DNA of 12,257 bases, taken from the NCBI GenBank assembly GCA_910584845.1, contig CAJUDH010000036.1:1-12257 (forward strand). The letters run 5' to 3'. Under the pieces are notes generated by a model. That model was not told the origin of the DNA, did no database searches, and saw nothing but the letters and a program-made list of their open reading frames with translations. The DNA is from an uncultured Lachnospiraceae bacterium (lineage in GTDB: Bacteria; Bacillota; Clostridia; Lachnospirales; Lachnospiraceae). Made by a program: the position numbers and the translations under genes. This document shows, piece after piece, positions 1 through 7,795 of the stretch. Every line of letters starts with the position of its first letter. Positions within the stretch are counted from its first letter, which is position 1.

Positions 1-57
1 GGTAAGGCACAGGACTTTGACTCCTGCATCTCGTTGGTTCGAATCCAACTAGCCCAG
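1..57 (+). tRNA. tRNA-Gln (anticodon TTG), 3' part
   Basis: The window opens inside a tRNA, in the D-arm region. The anticodon stem CAGGA/TCCTG encloses the loop CTTTGAC, giving anticodon TTG, which reads the Gln codon CAA. The T stem GTTGG/CCAAC encloses TTCGAAT. The 3' acceptor strand TAGCCCA and a G discriminator base follow at 50-57. CCA is not encoded (the next bases are TTT), so it would be added by the CCA-adding enzyme. The 5' acceptor strand lies outside the window. Confidence 0.95.
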
Positions 58-62
58 TTTGG

Positions 63-109
63 AAGCCATAAGGATCGGCGTATGCCGCGCCTTTTGGCTT
101 ATTTATTTT
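63..109 (+). terminator. Intrinsic terminator after tRNA-Gln
   Basis: A hairpin begins six bases after the tRNA. The outer arms AAGCCATAAGG and CCTTTTGGCTT pair with one mismatch, and an inner CGGC/GCCG stem closes on GTAT. The run ATTTATTTT follows at once. The position and the U-rich tail fit termination of the tRNA transcript. Confidence 0.8.
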
Positions 110-263
110 CGGAAAATCTATTTTGCATATCTTTTCACATTTTTATCAAAATCCTAACACATTTTTCCATTAAAATTTAGAGTACTGGCAGGATAACATT
201 TCGCCGGATGGTTTGTTTGGTTTTTTCGCCTGCCTTGGAATGTAAATGGGGCGGGTCCGGATC

Positions 264-271
264 AGGAGGGG
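264..271 (+). promoter_or_regulatory. Ribosome binding site that fixes the VTC gene start
   Basis: AGGAGGGG lies five bases before the ATG at 277. No comparable site precedes the upstream in-frame ATG at 208, and the 23 codons between them look non-coding (the spacer is AT-rich and the peptide is unlike the family N-terminus). Confidence 0.75.
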
Positions 272-276
272 ATAGG

Positions 277-1041
277 ATGGTGCAGGAAATTTCTAAATAC
301 GACGAGAAAAAATATTTGGTCACAAAAGGGCAGTATCAGGAATTGGTCAGCCGTATGATTACGCGGGTAAAGCCGGGGCCGTATGGGAAATACCTGGCAT
401 GTAACGTATACTTTGCCCCTTCACGGGGCCAAACCGAAAATCTTTTTTTGGAAGAAGGGCCGGTTTGTAAAGAAAAATTGAGGTTGCGCAGCTATGGGGT
501 CCCAAAGGAAAAGGATACGGTATACATAGAATTAAAAAGGGGATATGACGGCAGGGTATATAAGCGGAGGGTTCCGATGAAATACGGCGATGCCAAGAAA
601 TATTTGTATTATGGAATACGACCTGGCGGAGGCAGGCAGACGTTGGGGGAAATGGATCCTACATTGCGGTTTTATCAGATATGCCCCATACGATATGTGG
701 CGTATAACCGGATTGCTTTTTGTGGAAAAGAGGAACCAGGATTAAGGCTAACCTTTGATTTTGACATCCGCGCCCGGAAATATGAATTGGAACTGGGGAT
801 GGGCAGCTATGGGGATATGATTTTGGAAGAGGGTTTTGTTTTAATGAAAGTGAAAACACCGGACCCCGTGCCTAAATGGTTGAGTACGCTGTTTTCAGAA
901 TTGGGGGTTGATCCGGTTTCTTGTTTTAAATCAGGCATTTGCTGCCAGGGGTATATGGCGGGAGGGGGAGGTGGGCCTGTACATAACCGTAATCATTTGG
1001 CAATGGGGGCAGTTGTAGATTTTAAGGGGATTTCGGCTTAA
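277..1041 (+). CDS. VTC-domain protein (polyphosphate polymerase family)
   Basis: A 254-residue protein that is almost entirely one VTC domain, the tunnel fold that in the yeast vacuolar transporter chaperone makes polyphosphate from ATP. Visible family signatures are the N-terminal EKKYLV strand (about 10-15), the basic strand KLRLRSYG (67-74), IELKRGYDGRVYKRR (84-98), RLTFD (157-161) and the closing VLMKVKTP..VPKWL (188-202). Basic residues at these places normally line the substrate tunnel. There is no signal peptide or membrane segment, so it is probably cytoplasmic. The start is set by AGGAGGGG at 264-271. In many bacteria such genes sit beside a membrane DUF4956 protein or CotH; here it stands alone, between the tRNA and a convergent kinase gene. 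Oddity: the last strand usually reads E-x-K, where the acidic residue is thought to bind metal, but here residue 191 is Lys. Family assignment is firm; activity is uncertain. Confidence 0.85.
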   Translation: MVQEISKYDEKKYLVTKGQYQELVSRMITRVKPGPYGKYLACNVYFAPSRGQTENLFLEEGPVCKEKLRLRSYGVPKEKDTVYIELKRGYDGRVYKRRVPMKYGDAKKYLYYGIRPGGGRQTLGEMDPTLRFYQICPIRYVAYNRIAFCGKEEPGLRLTFDFDIRARKYELELGMGSYGDMILEEGFVLMKVKTPDPVPKWLSTLFSELGVDPVSCFKSGICCQGYMAGGGGGPVHNRNHLAMGAVVDFKGISA

Positions 1042-1042
1042 A

Positions 1043-1152
1043 ACGGGATATGGATACTTTTGCCTGCTGAATTGGTATGGAAAAAGCCAAAAGGGCGGGC
1101 ATCCGAAGGGGAATCAAAAGGAGAAAGATTCCCCTGAAGAGGGGTATCCCGT
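1043..1152. repeat. Nested inverted repeats between convergent genes
   Basis: The gap between the VTC gene and the kinase gene is bracketed by ACGGGATA (1043-1050) and TATCCCGT (1145-1152). Inside it, AGGGGAATC and GATTCCCCT (1107-1135) form a perfect 9-bp stem with an 11-base loop. Neither strand has a clean T-run directly after the inner stem, so it is not a textbook terminator. Its place between two 3' ends suggests transcript-end protection or weak bidirectional termination (inference). Confidence 0.5.
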
Positions 1153-1167
1153 GGAAAATGCCGATGG

Positions 1168-3390
1168 TTATGGGATAATTTCCTTCATTAATTCCAGCAA
1201 TTGGGAAAGGTCCATGGGCTTTGCCATATGCGCGTTCATGCCGCTTTCCAACGACTTTTTTTTATCTTCGTCAAAAGCATTGGCAGACAAGGCAATAATG
1301 GGGATATTGGCTAACCGGGGGTCATCCAGGTTCCGGATGGTCTGGGCAGCTAAATGGCCATCCATAACCGGCATTTGGATATCCATAAGGATTAGCGTGT
1401 ATTCACCGGGTTTTGACTGCATAACCTTTTCAACGGCAATACGGCCGTTTTCGGCAATTTCCACTTCAAAGCCGGCATCTTCCAGCAGTTCTTGTTCGAT
1501 TTCAAGGTTCAGTTCGTTGTCTTCTACGAGTAAAATTTTGGGCTGTTTGGACAGGTTGCCCGGCAGCCATAAAGCCCGGCCGGTGTGCGGTTCCGCCTGT
1601 TCCTGCATGCGGAGGCTAAGGCTGACTGTAAAGCGGCTGCCCTGGCCCACAGTGCTTTGCACCTGTATGGTGCCGCCAATCAAGTCTACGATGCTTTTTG
1701 TAATGGTCAGGCCCAGGCCTATGCCTTGCACATTGCTCAAAGTAGTATTTTTCTGCCGTTCAAATGGTTCAAAAATGTGGTTTAAAAATTCCGCACTGAT
1801 TCCTATGCCGTTGTCTTCAACTATAATCTGAAAAGAAGCATAATCGCCGGAAGGCTTTTTGGATTCACGGAAGATAGCCCTGACCAGGCCTCCGGGGCTG
1901 GTATATTTTATGGCGTTATCGATTAAATATAAGAGGATTTGTTGTAGCTTATGAGGGTCGCCATACACGTTTGGGTGCTCGACACCTTCGAATTTCAAGT
2001 CGAAAACCATGCCCTTTTTTTTAATCTGCGGAAGCACAAACGTCTGGATTTCCTGTGCCAGTTCCAGTAAATTGCAGGGGGCTTCCCGGATTTGGATGTT
2101 GCCGGCCTCGGCCCTTGACAGCTCCAATACATTATTGACCAAAGTAAGGAGGAACTGGCCGGAAGAGGAGATTTGTTCCAAACAATTCTTTATTTTTTCC
2201 GGATCGTCAATATGGTTTTGGGCAAGGGACGTGAAGCCTAAAATAGCATTTAGGGGGGTGCGGATATCATGGGACATGTTAGCCAGGAAGGTGTTTTTGG
2301 CTATATTAGCTAACTTTGCCTGCTTCAGGGCAGATTCCAATACTTTTTGGCGTTCCATTTCATGCCGGATATCGTCATCAATATTCCGATAGCCTATGAT
2401 AATCTGGGAAATATGTGTTGGATCCCCTACATTGGCCACGCGCAGCTGCCGATATTCCGTTTTTTTGTCTTTTACGGCACGGTAATTTACATGGAATGTC
2501 TGGCTTTGGGGCAGCCGTTTGCGGATGTAGCCGGGGCAGCTGGCAGTAGCTACCCGTTCCCGGTCTTCCGGGCAAACTAGGGATTGGATATAGCGGGCGT
2601 TATATCCGGTGAAATCATAAGTTTGGCCGTCCTGGCCCAGCAATTCTTCCAGCCAGCTGTTGACCCGGTAAGCTTTGATTTGGTTCAAATCCAGGTTGGC
2701 ATAAAAAATTGCTTCATAATCTACGCTGAGGCCTTCAATCACTTCTAACCGTTGGAGCTGTTCCTGGTTGATAGCCATCAACTCTTTGTTAAATGCGTTA
2801 ATTTGGTTTTGCAGCTTTTCTTCTGCCAGTTTTTTCTCAGAAAGGATCGAATCCCTTTCCCGTAACATGCGCTCTTTTTTTTCGGTAGCATCCCCTGCAA
2901 ATACATAGAAAAAATCCCCTACGCCGTCAATTTGGAGGAAATGCCCGTAATCTTCAATCCAGCGGATGGTGCCGTCCTTTCGGATGATGCGGTATTCCAC
3001 GTAATCCAGGTCATATTGGCTGTGGGCGATCTGTTCCCAGATACTCTTTTCCACTTGGTCCAGGTCGTCGGGATGCACGACGCCTTGAAAGGAGTTGCCT
3101 GTCAATTCCCGGAATTCTTTTATGGTTTCACAGCCGAACATGCGGATTAATGCGTGGTTGGCATAAATAATTTCCTCCTGGCCGTCAGCCCTGTAGATGA
3201 AAAACCCCCCAGGCATTTCATCGGTAAGTTTGCGGATTTGTTGGATAAATTGTGTATCCGGTCCCTTTTGCAGGGGATCCGGTCCGGACGCCGGACCGGT
3301 CTGCGGCATACGGCATAGATCGGGGGACTCTGTGTCAGGGGCATTCATTATGGCTAAAAGATATTCTGAGAAACTTTGGTCGTTGGTCAT
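1168..3390 (-). CDS. PAS-containing hybrid sensor histidine kinase/response regulator
   Basis: A 740-residue soluble hybrid kinase. The order is a PAS domain (about 55-170) ending in a DATEKKER linker, a coiled coil (170-215), a second PAS-like region (about 215-345), HisKA with MSHDIRTPL (phospho-acceptor His374), HATPase with N box DNAIKYT (491-497), DNGIGI (526-531), FEPF (540-543) and GIGLGL (556-561), and a C-terminal receiver with acidic pair E623/D624, phospho-Asp670 in LMDIQMPVMDG and Lys724. All catalytic residues are present. No membrane segment is visible, so the signal is probably intracellular. Phosphate would pass from His374 to Asp670; no HPt domain or output regulator lies next to it, so the partner is elsewhere. 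The start is chosen at 3390 because GGGGGAGGTG lies just upstream and the PAS protein begins there; the frame stays open 119 more codons upstream without a good ribosome site. Confidence 0.9.
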   Translation of the reverse strand: MTNDQSFSEYLLAIMNAPDTESPDLCRMPQTGPASGPDPLQKGPDTQFIQQIRKLTDEMPGGFFIYRADGQEEIIYANHALIRMFGCETIKEFRELTGNSFQGVVHPDDLDQVEKSIWEQIAHSQYDLDYVEYRIIRKDGTIRWIEDYGHFLQIDGVGDFFYVFAGDATEKKERMLRERDSILSEKKLAEEKLQNQINAFNKELMAINQEQLQRLEVIEGLSVDYEAIFYANLDLNQIKAYRVNSWLEELLGQDGQTYDFTGYNARYIQSLVCPEDRERVATASCPGYIRKRLPQSQTFHVNYRAVKDKKTEYRQLRVANVGDPTHISQIIIGYRNIDDDIRHEMERQKVLESALKQAKLANIAKNTFLANMSHDIRTPLNAILGFTSLAQNHIDDPEKIKNCLEQISSSGQFLLTLVNNVLELSRAEAGNIQIREAPCNLLELAQEIQTFVLPQIKKKGMVFDLKFEGVEHPNVYGDPHKLQQILLYLIDNAIKYTSPGGLVRAIFRESKKPSGDYASFQIIVEDNGIGISAEFLNHIFEPFERQKNTTLSNVQGIGLGLTITKSIVDLIGGTIQVQSTVGQGSRFTVSLSLRMQEQAEPHTGRALWLPGNLSKQPKILLVEDNELNLEIEQELLEDAGFEVEIAENGRIAVEKVMQSKPGEYTLILMDIQMPVMDGHLAAQTIRNLDDPRLANIPIIALSANAFDEDKKKSLESGMNAHMAKPMDLSQLLELMKEIIP

Positions 3391-3817
3391 ATAGACACCT
3401 CCCCCGTTATAGTTTATCGTAAAACTGCCCTTAGCGGACAAGGGATACGCGGTTTTCACCGCAGGTTTGCGATTCTGCCACATTATTGCCGCTTGGCGTA
3501 CGTCCGGCACGCTTTCTCCCGGCGCATTGCATATTCCAAAACCTGCGTGGCAAAACCCCTTCAGGCCCCGGCACCGGATTTGGATGGCCGGCAAGGCAAC
3601 GGCAGACGTAAGCCAAGCGGCGGTAATGCCGCCAGCCGCCAAAAGGCGGCGCCTGGGGCGTATGTTTTTCCCACCAGGGTAAGCGCTGCCAATATAGATA
3701 ATGTAAACTTCCAATGCAATCATAGCATATCCTCGGTTTTGCGACAAGAGTTATTTTGCGGAACAAATTTGCCGTTTAACCGATAGCCGGCCCCTTTTGC
3801 CGGCCGGATAAGCCTGA
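3391..3817 (-). other. Long spacer with an in-frame open stretch upstream of the kinase
   Basis: This 427-base stretch has no gene I can defend. On the minus strand the kinase frame stays open from the ATG at 3747. The deduced peptide begins MIALEVYIIYIGSAY at its ninth codon, then has an Arg-rich bend (RPRRRLLAAGG) and an apolar stretch (ITAAWLTSAVALP), after which it loses protein-like character. The order of hydrophobic strand, RRR and small-residue helix loosely recalls the first membrane segments of SpoIIGA-type proteins, so it may be a decayed 5' remnant. It may equally be chance in GC-rich DNA. Promoters for the kinase should lie here, but I cannot place one with confidence. Confidence 0.3.
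3396..3405 (-). promoter_or_regulatory. Ribosome binding site that fixes the kinase start
   Basis: On the minus strand GGGGGAGGTG is followed by five bases and the ATG at 3390. It supports the 740-residue start over the ATG at 3747, which would add 119 residues. Confidence 0.75.
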
Positions 3818-3847
3818 TTGCAGAGGCGGGGGGTATTATGGTATAAT
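3818..3847 (+). promoter_or_regulatory. Sigma-A type promoter of the ABC exporter operon
   Basis: TTGCAG at 3818-3823 and TATAAT at 3842-3847 are separated by 18 bases. A TG one base before the -10 box makes it an extended -10 promoter. Transcription should begin near 3853, leaving a leader of about 150 bases before the ATG at 4003. Confidence 0.75.
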
Positions 3848-3852
3848 CTCGG

Positions 3853-4002
3853 CAGGGATGATACCAGCGCCGGGCGCTGCCTACCGGGAGGGGCAAAGCC
3901 CAGGACAGGCCGTGTACATCGCCCGGAAGGGGCGGATCCTGGATCAAAGGGACCGGAAAGGCCCTGGCAACGGTTAAACCATTTAAGCGGGGGCAGATTT
4001 CT
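3853..4002 (+). promoter_or_regulatory. Structured 5' leader of the ABC exporter operon
   Basis: The leader is rich in short hairpins: CAGCGC-CGG-GCGCTG from 3865, GGGC-AAA-GCCC near 3891-3901, CGCCC-GGAAG-GGGCG near 3924-3938, and AGGG-A-CC/GG-C-CCT around 3949-3966. It contains a 39-codon ORF (3858-3977) starting MIPAPGAAYR, whose ATG lies directly against GGCAGGG, too close for a normal ribosome site. No known riboswitch consensus could be matched by eye. A diverged copy of this leader with its promoter occurs at 8378-8495. Attenuation of the exporter genes is a reasonable inference, since heterodimeric exporters such as BmrCD are controlled by leader translation, but the sequence does not prove it. 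Confidence 0.5.
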
Positions 4003-5763
4003 ATGAAAAAGATATGGGGATATTACCTAAGGCCTTTTTACCTGCGGATGGCAGGTGGGTTTGCAATTAAATTTTTGGGCACATGGATGGATTTGCTTTT
4101 GCCATGGACGTTGGCTCATATGATTGATACCGTAATCCCAGCAAAGGAAAAGGGCCAGATTTTGCCTTGGGGTATATTTATGTTGGGCTGTTCGGTTCTG
4201 GCAGTGGTTTTTAATGTCTTAGCGAACCGGATGGCTTCCCAGGTGGCCAGCAGCGCGATTTATGTAATAAGGAAAGATTTATTTGAAAAAATCATGTATT
4301 TGTCAAACCGGCAATCCGATGAGCTGACGCAGCCGTCCTTGATTTCCCGGCTTACTTCCGATACTTATAACGTCCATCAGATGATAGGGCGCATGCAGCG
4401 GCTGGGGGTAAGGGCGCCAATCCTTCTGATAGGCGGGGTCGCCATGACCATGATGTTGGATCGGGTTTTGTCTTGCGTATTGCTGGCCACCCTTCCGTTT
4501 TTAACGGCGGTAGTTTTGCTGGTGTCAAGAAAAAGCGTCCCTTTGTTTACCGGGCTACAGGAAAGTACAGATAGGTTTGTACGGCTGGTGAGGGAAGATA
4601 TTGCAGGGATACGGGTTATAAAAGCCCTGTCAAAAGAGGGGTATGAACAGGAACGGTTTGACCAGGCAAACCGTGAGGTGGCAAAGAGGGAACGCAAAGC
4701 CACCATGCTTGCCGCCGTTACAAACCCGTCCATGAATATTTTGCTGAACATGGGGCTGGTTGCGGTCGTTTGTGTAGGTGCGGTACAGGTGGATCGGGGC
4801 TTTTCGGAAACGGGGAAGATTTTGGCTTTTATGACCTATTTCACGATTATCCTCAATGCGTTGCTATCCATTTCCCGCATGTTTATGGTCTTTTCAAAGG
4901 CAGCAGCTTCCGCGGGCCGGATTGTCGAGGTGCTGGAACTGGAAGACGAGCGGGATCTGGAACGGGCCAAAGTGGGGCAAGGCGAAAAGGAAACCTGGCA
5001 CAAAGGGGCGGGGCAAAGAAGCCTGCAGCAGCCAAGCCCCCATGTGGAGTTTGAAAACGTATCTTTTTCTTATAATGGGACGTCAAATAATTTGGAAAAT
5101 ATTAGTTTTTCTTTAGGCCGGGGAGAAGTCCTGGGGATTATCGGGGCTACAGGCTCCGGAAAATCTACGATAGCCCAACTGCTGATGCGGTTTTATGATG
5201 TGGACAAGGGAGCCATAAAGATAGACGGCCAGGATCTGCGTTCTATGGATTTGCAAAGTTTACGGACCCGGTTTGGTGTGGTGCTTCAAAATGACATGTT
5301 ATTTGGAGGAGGCATTTATGAGAACATTGATATGGGGAGGGGGCTGGCAAACGAACAGGTTTGGGAGGCTATCGGCTATGCCAGGGCAAAAGGCTTTGTA
5401 GAAGAAAAGGGTGGCCTTGGGGCGAAGCTGGATATTCGGGGCGCCAATTTAAGCGGCGGGCAAAGGCAAAGGCTGCTTATCGCCCGGGCATTGGCAGCCG
5501 GCCCGGATATTCTGATCCTGGACGATTCTTCCAGTGCTTTGGATTACAAGACAGACGCAGAATTGAGGAAAGGCCTGCGGGAACGTTACCCCAATACCAC
5601 GTGCGTGGTGATTGCCCAGAGGATAAGTTCGGTAATGGGTGCATGCCATATCCTGGTGCTGGAGGACGGAAAGGCTGTGGGATACGGGACCCATAGGGAG
5701 CTAATGGAGTCTTGCGCCATTTACCGGGAAATCAGCCAATCCCAGACCGGGTGCGGGGCATAA
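4003..5763 (+). CDS. ABC exporter half-transporter with degenerate ATP site (subunit 1)
   Basis: A 586-residue type IV (exporter-fold) half-transporter: a membrane domain (about 1-310, with hydrophobic segments near 15-40, 55-75, 135-175 and 245-300) and an NBD (about 345-586). The NBD shows Walker A GATGSGKST (381-389), Q-loop Gln429, signature LSGGQ (483-487) and Walker B ILILD (503-507). The residue after Walker B is Asp508 where a catalytic Glu is normal, and the switch position is Gln539 (VIAQR) rather than His. This Asp/Gln pair is the hallmark of the degenerate site in heterodimeric exporters such as TM287/288. The protein therefore needs the next gene product as partner, and its own canonical LSGGQ completes the partner's active site. 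The substrate is unknown; peptides or lipophilic drugs are typical. The start ATG has only a weak GGGGG-type ribosome site. It is the first gene after the promoter at 3818-3847. Confidence 0.93.
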   Translation: MKKIWGYYLRPFYLRMAGGFAIKFLGTWMDLLLPWTLAHMIDTVIPAKEKGQILPWGIFMLGCSVLAVVFNVLANRMASQVASSAIYVIRKDLFEKIMYLSNRQSDELTQPSLISRLTSDTYNVHQMIGRMQRLGVRAPILLIGGVAMTMMLDRVLSCVLLATLPFLTAVVLLVSRKSVPLFTGLQESTDRFVRLVREDIAGIRVIKALSKEGYEQERFDQANREVAKRERKATMLAAVTNPSMNILLNMGLVAVVCVGAVQVDRGFSETGKILAFMTYFTIILNALLSISRMFMVFSKAAASAGRIVEVLELEDERDLERAKVGQGEKETWHKGAGQRSLQQPSPHVEFENVSFSYNGTSNNLENISFSLGRGEVLGIIGATGSGKSTIAQLLMRFYDVDKGAIKIDGQDLRSMDLQSLRTRFGVVLQNDMLFGGGIYENIDMGRGLANEQVWEAIGYARAKGFVEEKGGLGAKLDIRGANLSGGQRQRLLIARALAAGPDILILDDSSSALDYKTDAELRKGLRERYPNTTCVVIAQRISSVMGACHILVLEDGKAVGYGTHRELMESCAIYREISQSQTGCGA

Positions 5764-5869
5764 AAGGCTACCCATGAAATCCGGCGGATAAGATTTACGG
5801 GAATGGGGCTTGCCAATTTTAGGGCATTCGGAACGGGCGTATTTAAACCATAAGGGAGGTGAAGGCAGG

Positions 5870-7729
5870 ATGGCTTTCCGGGGGAGGACAGACGGCGTAG
5901 ATACGGGGGGGTCAACGTTTCGTTATCTGCAAAAGCAAAGATACACGCTGGTGCGGCTGGGCTGCTACATGATGCGGTACCGGGGGCTTTTGGCGCTGGC
6001 GTTGGCAATGACGGCGGCCAGCAATGTTTTTGCCCTAATGGGGCCGCTGCTGTCTGGCTATGCAGTGGATGCCATTGAACCCGGGCCAGGGCAAGTGGAT
6101 TTGGGGCGGGCATTTTATTATGCCGGTTGGATGGCAATCTTTTATGTGGTTTCCGCCCTGCTTTCTTATGGGCTGTCGGCCCTGATGATTGTAGTCGGCC
6201 GGAAGGTAGCCTATGAAATGCGGCGGGACTTATTTGAACGGATGCTGTCGCTGCCGGTAGGGTATTTTGACAGGCATGAAACCGGGGACATCCTTAGCCG
6301 GATTTCTTATGACATTGACACCATCAATGGATCCCTGTCCCATGACTTGATCCAGATGTTGACTACCGTCATAACGGTGGCAGGGGCGCTGCTGATGATG
6401 GTAATGATTTCGCCTTGGCTGGTGCTGGTATTTTTGTTTACCGTACCACTGTCGGCCGGCATTACCCGGTTTATTACCAACAAAACCCGGCCTCTTTTCC
6501 GCAAGCGCTCAGCCAGCCTGGGGCGGCTCAATGGTTTTGTGGAGGAAACGATTACCGGCAGGAAAGCCATTAAAGCTTATTGTGGTGAAAACAATGTGAT
6601 TTCCGATTTTGAGGAAAAGAACCGGGATGCAGTAAAAGGCTATTATAAAGCAGAATATTACGGAAGCACCGTAGGGCCTATGGTGAATTTCATCAATAAC
6701 CTTTCCTTGTCCCTGATTAGCGTATTCGGTGCGTTTTTGTATTTGTCCGGTAAGATGGGGGTCGGGCAAATATCCTCTTTTGTGTTGTATTCCCGAAAAT
6801 TTTCAGGCCCTATTAACGAGATGGCCAACATGGCCAGCGACCTGCAGTCTGCCGTAGCGGCGGCAGAAAGGGTTTTTGCGCTGATGGACGAGCTGCCGGA
6901 AGAGTCAGGCGGGGAAGGGGCACAAGAGGCCGGTAGGGCGGGGGCAGGGGACGGAGGGCCGATGCAGGGGGAAGTACAGATGCAGGGCGTGAATTTTGGC
7001 TATGAGCCGGGCCAGGTGATTTTGCATGATTTTTCCCTTCATGTTGGTTCCGGGCAGCTGATTGCCATTGTAGGCCCTACCGGTGCAGGAAAGACGACAC
7101 TGATCAATTTGCTGATGCGGTTTTACGACCCGCAGTCTGGGGAAATCCTGGTAGACGGGAAGAAGGCCCGGGAGATTCAGCGGAAAAGTTTGCGTAGTTC
7201 CTATGCCATGGTGCTGCAGGATACTTGGCTGTTTCACGGGACGATTTATGAGAATCTGGCTTATGGGATGGCAGGGGTATCCGGCTACAGGAAAGGGGAC
7301 GGATTTTTCCAGGGAATTGGACAAGACCTTGTGGTGGAAGCCGCCAAAGCAGCCCATATCCATACTTTTATTATGCAACAGCCCAATGGCTATGGCACGG
7401 TATTAAGGGAAGGCGGCGCCAATATATCCCAGGGGCAAAAACAATTGCTTACCATTGCCCGGGCTATGCTGCAGGAGAGCCCTATGTTGATTTTGGATGA
7501 GGCCACATCCAATGTGGATACCCGCACGGAAATCCAAATCCAGCAAGCGGTGCGCCGCCTGACGGACGGCAAGACTTGTTTTGTCATTGCCCACCGCCTG
7601 TCTACCATCCGGAACGCGGACCGGATCCTGGTGGTAAACCATGGGGGGGTGGTGGAACAGGGGACCCATGATGAACTGATCGCGGAAAAAGGGCTGTACT
7701 ATGAAATGTATCAGGCACAGGGTTCGTGA
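5870..7729 (+). CDS. ABC exporter half-transporter with catalytic ATP site (subunit 2)
   Basis: A 619-residue half-transporter. The membrane domain covers about 25-335, with the intracellular coupling region GYFDRHETGDILSRISYDID (131-150) typical of the exporter family. A Gly/Glu-rich linker (345-365) leads to the NBD (367-619). Walker A is GPTGAGKTT (402-410), Q-loop Gln450, Walker B MLILDE with catalytic Glu544, and the switch His is His575 (VIAHRLSTI). The signature is ISQGQ (519-523) rather than LSGGQ. It is thus the mirror image of the upstream subunit: it hydrolyses ATP at the site completed by the partner's LSGGQ, while its deviant signature completes the degenerate site. The start at 5870 is chosen because GGGAGGTG (5854-5861) lies before it; an in-frame ATG at 5810 has no such site. 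It follows subunit 1 by 106 bases, in the same direction. Confidence 0.94.
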   Translation: MAFRGRTDGVDTGGSTFRYLQKQRYTLVRLGCYMMRYRGLLALALAMTAASNVFALMGPLLSGYAVDAIEPGPGQVDLGRAFYYAGWMAIFYVVSALLSYGLSALMIVVGRKVAYEMRRDLFERMLSLPVGYFDRHETGDILSRISYDIDTINGSLSHDLIQMLTTVITVAGALLMMVMISPWLVLVFLFTVPLSAGITRFITNKTRPLFRKRSASLGRLNGFVEETITGRKAIKAYCGENNVISDFEEKNRDAVKGYYKAEYYGSTVGPMVNFINNLSLSLISVFGAFLYLSGKMGVGQISSFVLYSRKFSGPINEMANMASDLQSAVAAAERVFALMDELPEESGGEGAQEAGRAGAGDGGPMQGEVQMQGVNFGYEPGQVILHDFSLHVGSGQLIAIVGPTGAGKTTLINLLMRFYDPQSGEILVDGKKAREIQRKSLRSSYAMVLQDTWLFHGTIYENLAYGMAGVSGYRKGDGFFQGIGQDLVVEAAKAAHIHTFIMQQPNGYGTVLREGGANISQGQKQLLTIARAMLQESPMLILDEATSNVDTRTEIQIQQAVRRLTDGKTCFVIAHRLSTIRNADRILVVNHGGVVEQGTHDELIAEKGLYYEMYQAQGS

Positions 7730-7795
7730 CGGATGCCATGCACAGATGGGCTTTCTTTTGGATATATTAGTTTGAAAAGGTTACCGGAGGCATTT

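Noticed and set aside
123..176. Promoter candidates for the VTC gene (TTGCAT, TATCAA, TAAAAT)
   Set aside because: The region is AT-rich and several weak boxes fit, but none has both good boxes and 16-18 base spacing.
1151..1831. A 226-codon plus-strand frame opposite the histidine kinase
   Set aside because: It is the mirror of the conserved HATPase/receiver region on the minus strand, with no ribosome site and no recognisable domain.
3857..3871. GATGATACCAGCG looks like the 3' core of a TPP riboswitch
   Set aside because: The obligatory CTGAGA box and the rest of the thi-box are absent upstream; the start site is only a few bases away.
5810..5869. Upstream start for the second ABC subunit
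   Set aside because: No ribosome site precedes 5810, whereas GGGAGGTG lies just before 5870; the extra 20 residues have no family counterpart.
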